DNA from: Bacteroidaceae bacterium
Lineage (GTDB): Bacteria > Bacteroidota > Bacteroidia > Bacteroidales > CHK158-818
Assembly (NCBI GenBank): GCA_017467745.1
Contig: JAFUKV010000038.1
Location: 1 to 9,970 of the forward strand
Length of the DNA stretch: 9,970 nt
Direction: 5' to 3'
Under the pieces are notes generated by a model. That model worked only from the letters and a program-made list of their open reading frames with translations, made no database searches and was not told the origin of the DNA. The position numbers were made by a program, and so were the translations under genes. This document shows positions 6,721-9,970 of the stretch, one piece after another; within the stretch, counting starts at the first letter, position 1, and the number at the start of each line of letters is the position of its first letter.

Positions 6721-7989
6721 TTATTCGAAAGCTCCCATATTGAGCATATTCACCTCTTCTTGGGTCAAATAACGCCACCGGCCGCGCGGCAAGTTCTTTT
6801 TGGTAAGTCCGGCAAAATATACGCGGTCTAATTTCGTTACATGATACCCCAACGCTTCAAATATACGCCGAACAATACGGTTACGGCCTGAATGAATTTC
6901 TATTCCTACTTGGTTTTTATCCGTATCGGTTGCATAACTTACGGCATCGGGCTGTATCAAACCGTCTTCCAGCTCTACCCCGTCTGCTATTCTTTGCATA
7001 TCGTCTTCGTTGATATCTCTATCTAACCATACATGATATATCTTCTTTTTGATAAATTTCGGATGCGTTAGTTTGGATGCCAAATCGCCGTCGTTGGTAA
7101 GCAGCAATACACCTGTTGTATTACGGTCGAGACGACCTACCGGATAAATACGTTCGCTGCATGCGCTACGCACAATATCCATTACCGTAAGGCGGCCTTG
7201 TGGATCGTCGACAGTGGTTACACAATCTTTCGGCTTATTCAACAAAACATAGATTTTTCCTTCGGGTTTTACTATCTCTCCTTTGAATTTTACTTCATCG
7301 CTACGTTGAATTTTAGTACCGAGTTCGGTTATGACCGTACCGTTTACGGTAATCTCTCCGGCTTGGATATATTCGTCCGCTTCACGCCGAGAGCATACTC
7401 CCGCATTAGCCAGATATTTATTCAGACGAACAGGTTCGTTAGGATCGATGTTCGATTCGCTGTACACAACCCGTTTTCTGGGATTGAATTTCATTCCGGA
7501 ATTGTAATCGTTATCGCGGTGTTGCATCCGATTGGCCGGACGGTTACCCATCCGGTTATTTCCCGCATTATTACCGTTTCCATACGGACGGCGTTGCCCT
7601 CCGTTATTATTGCCATAGCGATTATTGCCGTATCCACCGTTATTATTTCCGTATGACGGACGATTATTGTAGGGTCTCTGGTTATTTCCGCCTTCGTCTC
7701 CGTTGTTATATTGACGGGGGCGGTTTACCGGACGATTGTAATTGCGGTTGTCTCCGTAATTGTTACCGGTACGGCTGTATCCGCCATTCCGATTATTTCC
7801 GTATGACGGACGATTGTTTCCGTCTCTTCCATTATTATAATTTATGCGTGGACGCTTAGCTGCATCGTATCCGCCAGTTTGCGGATTTTGAGAATAATCT
7901 ACTTTTTCATATCTCTCCGAAATACCATCACGGCCGGCACTTTTGCTGTCTCCAATACGAGGACGCCTCATTTTAGGTTCTCTTTCCAT
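6721..7989 (-). CDS. RsuA/RluB-family rRNA pseudouridine synthase with Asn/Gly/Arg-rich N-terminal extension
   Basis: A 422-residue enzyme that should convert a uridine of ribosomal RNA to pseudouridine; the RluB-like subgroup acts on 23S rRNA helix 89, but the exact site is inferred only by family. Residues about 187-235 form an S4 RNA-binding domain (VRLNKYLANAGVCSRREADEY). The catalytic domain (about 245-400) contains LLNKPKDCVTT and GRLDRNTTG with the catalytic Asp288, then GRNRIVRRIFEALG (368-381). Residues 40-160 are a low-complexity tract dominated by Asn, Gly, Arg and Tyr, with RPSYGNN appearing twice (60-66 and 110-116); it is probably disordered and RNA-binding. E. coli RluB is about 290 residues with a C-terminal tail, so the N-terminal placement is distinctive. 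Such extensions are, as I recall, common in Bacteroidetes copies. It lies 216 bp after purB and 70 bp before asnS. Confidence 0.93.
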   Translation of the reverse strand: MEREPKMRRPRIGDSKSAGRDGISERYEKVDYSQNPQTGGYDAAKRPRINYNNGRDGNNRPSYGNNRNGGYSRTGNNYGDNRNYNRPVNRPRQYNNGDEGGNNQRPYNNRPSYGNNNGGYGNNRYGNNNGGQRRPYGNGNNAGNNRMGNRPANRMQHRDNDYNSGMKFNPRKRVVYSESNIDPNEPVRLNKYLANAGVCSRREADEYIQAGEITVNGTVITELGTKIQRSDEVKFKGEIVKPEGKIYVLLNKPKDCVTTVDDPQGRLTVMDIVRSACSERIYPVGRLDRNTTGVLLLTNDGDLASKLTHPKFIKKKIYHVWLDRDINEDDMQRIADGVELEDGLIQPDAVSYATDTDKNQVGIEIHSGRNRIVRRIFEALGYHVTKLDRVYFAGLTKKNLPRGRWRYLTQEEVNMLNMGAFE

Positions 7990-8078
7990 AATAGGAATGT
8001 TTTGTAATTGTAATAAACTAATTAATCACACATGTATAAGCCTCTCGGCTCTTTATCTTATTCCGAATTTATTGGCCA

Positions 8079-8109
8079 CAAAGATGAGAATTAATTTCTA
8101 TAAATCAAT
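8079..8109 (-). promoter_or_regulatory. Possible promoter of the rluB-like gene
   Basis: On the minus strand ATTG (8109-8106) and CATCTTTG (8086-8079) are 19 nt apart. Each differs by one fixed base from the Bacteroidetes elements TTTG and TAnnTTTG. It lies 90 bp upstream of the start codon, inside the 216-bp purB-rluB gap, where nothing better was found. Confidence 0.4.
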
Positions 8110-8205
8110 TTCTTATACAAATCTTAACGCTCAAAATTTTTCTTCACCGCCTTTTATATCCGTCTGTTTTTATAACGCAAAACGCCTTTTTTAGTTCATA
8201 TTCCG

Positions 8206-9552
8206 TTATTCTATTCCCGTATAATTATGCGGCGTAATAGCCCGCAGTTCTTCTTTTACCGCTTCGCTTACATTTAACGTTTCAACAAAATCGCGAATGG
8301 TGTCGGCATTAATCCCTGCATTGGTACGAGTTAACGCTTTCAACGTTTCATAAGGTTTCGGGTAACCTTCTCTACGCAAAATGGTTTGAATACCTTCGGC
8401 TACCACATTCCACATTTTATCTAAATCGCGATAAATGGCATCCTCATTCAACAACAACTTATTCAACCCTTTCAGTGTGCTTTGGAAAGCGATAAGCGTA
8501 TGCGCCAAAGGCACTCCGACATTGCGCAATACGGTAGAATCGGTTAAATCTCTTTGCAAACGGGAAACAGGTAATTTAACCGACAAATGGTCAAATATAG
8601 CATTGGCGATACCCAAGTTTCCTTCGGAGTTTTCAAAGTCTATCGGATTTACTTTATGCGGCATAGCAGAAGATCCCACTTCGCCCGCCTTGATTTTCTG
8701 TTTGAAATACTCCATTGAAATGTATTGCCAGAAATCACGGTCGAGGTCTATCAAAATAGTATTGATACGTTTCAAAGCATCAAACAATGCCGCTAAATTA
8801 TCGTAATTGGATATTTGAGTTGTCCATTCTTCTCGCTCGATACCTAATTTTTCTTTCAAGAAAGTGCCGGCAAACGCTTTCCAGTCTTTTTGCGGATAGG
8901 CTAAACGGTGCGCATTGAAGTTACCGGTAGCTCCGCCGAATTTGCCGCTAATAGGTGTGGCTTTGAGCAGCTCCAACTGTTTTTGCAAGCGATAAACAAA
9001 CACTTTTACTTCTTTTCCCAATCGCGTAGGAGAAGCCGGTTGTCCGTGAGTTTTTGCCAACATGGGTATTTTAGCCCATTCATCGGCATATTTAGACAGG
9101 AGTGTTATTACTTCGTCAAGCATCGGGTAATATACATCGTCTAACGCCTCTTTGAGAGACATCGGCACGGACGTATTATTGATGTCTTGCGAAGTTAACC
9201 CGAAATGGATAAATTCTTTATACTGTTCAAGCGACAATTCATCGAATTTTTCTTTAATGAAATACTCTACCGCTTTTACATCGTGATTGGTAACCGACTC
9301 TATCGATTTTATTTTTTCGGCGTCTTCTTGCGAAAAACGGATGTATATCTGACGTAAATCATCGTAAACATCCTTATTTATCCCTTTTAATTGAGGTAAT
9401 TGCTGTTCGCATAAAGCAATAAAATATTCAATTTCTACCCGTACCCGATAACGGATTAGAGCATACTCAGAAAAATAATCGGATAAAACGGCTGTTTTAT
9501 TTCTATATCGGCCATCTATCGGCGATACTGCGGTTAATGATGTCAATTCCAT
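8206..9552 (-). CDS. purB: Adenylosuccinate lyase
   Basis: A 448-residue cytoplasmic enzyme of the fumarase/aspartase superfamily. It releases fumarate in two purine steps: SAICAR to AICAR, and adenylosuccinate to AMP. The N-terminus (LTSLTAVSPIDGRY) is that of the E. coli-type enzyme, whose length (456) it matches. Conserved regions in order are HFGLTSQDINNT (117-127), KTHGQPASPTRLGKE with catalytic His169 (167-181), and the superfamily signature GSSAMPHKVNPIDFEN (293-308), whose flexible loop carries the catalytic serine (Ser294/Ser295). The helical C-terminal domain is complete. The start at 9552 is the only ATG that keeps the conserved N-terminus. The gene is transcribed away from the tRNA-Val array; no clear terminator hairpin follows it. 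Confidence 0.97.
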   Translation of the reverse strand: MELTSLTAVSPIDGRYRNKTAVLSDYFSEYALIRYRVRVEIEYFIALCEQQLPQLKGINKDVYDDLRQIYIRFSQEDAEKIKSIESVTNHDVKAVEYFIKEKFDELSLEQYKEFIHFGLTSQDINNTSVPMSLKEALDDVYYPMLDEVITLLSKYADEWAKIPMLAKTHGQPASPTRLGKEVKVFVYRLQKQLELLKATPISGKFGGATGNFNAHRLAYPQKDWKAFAGTFLKEKLGIEREEWTTQISNYDNLAALFDALKRINTILIDLDRDFWQYISMEYFKQKIKAGEVGSSAMPHKVNPIDFENSEGNLGIANAIFDHLSVKLPVSRLQRDLTDSTVLRNVGVPLAHTLIAFQSTLKGLNKLLLNEDAIYRDLDKMWNVVAEGIQTILRREGYPKPYETLKALTRTNAGINADTIRDFVETLNVSEAVKEELRAITPHNYTGIE

Positions 9553-9575
9553 AGTGTCTCTTTACAATTCTTGTG

Positions 9576-9583
9576 CAAAAATA
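9576..9583 (-). promoter_or_regulatory. Possible -7 element of the purB promoter
   Basis: The minus strand reads TATTTTTG (9583-9576), a full match to TAnnTTTG, 24 bp upstream of the purB start codon. No good TTTG -33 box lies at 19-21 nt spacing (the closest is TATG), so this is a half-supported promoter with a very short 5' leader. Confidence 0.4.
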
Positions 9584-9751
9584 GTGCATTCTCGGGGTAT
9601 TACCATAATAAGCAACAATCTTTTTTACCACTGTTTTATTTTTTTGGCAAGTATGAAGTAATATCACAAACGACGCCTAACCGGAAATATCGTTAAAATA
9701 GCAAATAGTCGTCTTTTTTATCCACACAAAGAAAATATTTTGACGTTTTAT

Positions 9752-9782
9752 TTTGCGGGATTAAATTTTTGCCTTACCTTTG
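9752..9782 (+). promoter_or_regulatory. Promoter of the tRNA-Val array
   Basis: TTTG (9752-9755), 19 nt, then TACCTTTG (9775-9782) match the Bacteroidetes primary-sigma consensus at every fixed base. The tRNA begins about 20 nt after the -7 element, leaving a short leader for 5' processing. Confidence 0.8.
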
Positions 9783-9802
9783 CATCGCTTTAAAAAAGTT
9801 TC

Positions 9803-9877
9803 GGGCGTTTAGCTCAGCTGGTTCAGAGCATCTGCCTTACAAGCAGAGGGTCGGCGGTTCGAATCCGTCAACGCCCA
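9803..9877 (+). tRNA. tRNA-Val, anticodon TAC
   Basis: A 75-nt cloverleaf folds fully: acceptor GGGCGTT (9803-9809) with AACGCCC (9870-9876), D stem GCTC/GAGC (9812-9815 and 9826-9829), anticodon stem TCTGC/GCAGA around loop CTTACAA with anticodon TAC at 9838-9840, and T arm GGCGG/CCGTC around TTCGAAT (9858-9864) with one G-U pair. TAC reads GTA and other GTN valine codons. The discriminator is A9877; the next bases are CGA, so CCA is not encoded and must be added after transcription. Confidence 0.97.
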
Positions 9878-9925
9878 CGAAACAAATAGCAAGAGAGTTT
9901 CTTTTATTTTTTTATTCCCTAAATC

Positions 9926-9970
9926 GGGCGTTTAGCTCAGCTGGTTCAGAGCATCTGCCTTACAAGCAGA
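9926..9970 (+). tRNA. tRNA-Val, anticodon TAC, second tandem copy (partial)
   Basis: The last 45 nt of the window are identical to the first 45 nt of the upstream tRNA-Val, through the anticodon loop and the 3' half of the anticodon stem. The repeat period is 123 bp, with a 48-bp spacer unlike the leader of the first copy. It is cut by the window end and probably shares the upstream promoter. Confidence 0.93.

Noticed and set aside
7540..7830. Repeated units that could suggest a CRISPR array or minisatellite
   Set aside because: The units are irregular, in frame and encode the low-complexity protein tract; there are no constant repeats with unique spacers.
7198..7859. Plus-strand ORFs of 152 and 68 codons opposite the rluB-like gene
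   Set aside because: The open frames arise from the repetitive Asn/Gly/Arg codons of the opposite strand; the products are low-complexity Ile/Val or Cys/Arg-rich strings without domains.
8160..8205. Terminator after purB
   Set aside because: The GCGTT motifs there are direct, not inverted, repeats, so no stable hairpin forms before the A/T-rich stretch.
9879..9912. GAAAC/GTTTC stem followed by T-rich DNA between the two tRNA genes as a terminator
   Set aside because: A 5-bp AT-rich stem with a 13-nt loop is too weak, and tandem tRNA genes are normally transcribed together.

Overview
The window looks like a piece of a Bacteroidales (Bacteroidota) chromosome. The reasons are the promoters of the TTTG-N19-TAnnTTTG type, the absence of clear Shine-Dalgarno sites ahead of the genes, an RsuA/RluB-type pseudouridine synthase with a long Asn/Gly/Arg-rich N-terminal extension, and a double-glycine peptide export locus of the kind known from this order. 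The genus cannot be fixed from the sequence alone. All protein genes lie on the minus strand; two tRNA genes at the right edge lie on the plus strand.

Right to centre (about 5170-9970) is housekeeping DNA. Two tandem tRNA-Val(TAC) genes, the second cut by the window end, are driven by a near-ideal Bacteroidetes promoter. Divergent from them run purB (adenylosuccinate lyase), an rluB-like 23S rRNA pseudouridine synthase gene and asnS (asparaginyl-tRNA synthetase). asnS ends in a convincing intrinsic terminator.

Positions 4608-5243 hold no convincing gene. The stretch contains a 47-bp palindrome whose arms resemble IS3-family ends, a stretch of unknown origin with one 55-codon ORF, a very AT-rich segment with a CRP/FNR-like dyad, and then a strong promoter pointing left.

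The left half (1-4690) is a probable RiPP (ribosomally made, modified peptide) operon read right to left from that promoter. It encodes a short LanC-like protein, a GT4 glycosyltransferase overlapping it by 4 nt, a C39-peptidase ABC exporter (PCAT), and the first 56 codons of a small double-glycine-leader peptide with a CxxC right after the GG. The inferred scheme is that the leader peptide is made, possibly modified by the LanC-like protein and/or glycosyltransferase, then cut after Gly-Gly and exported by the PCAT. No dehydratase, radical SAM enzyme, HlyD-like adaptor or TolC-like protein is visible; such genes may lie left of the window. The LanC-like protein keeps the N-terminal family motifs but shows no C-terminal zinc-ligand motifs, so its role is open. 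This locus is the most interesting part of the window.
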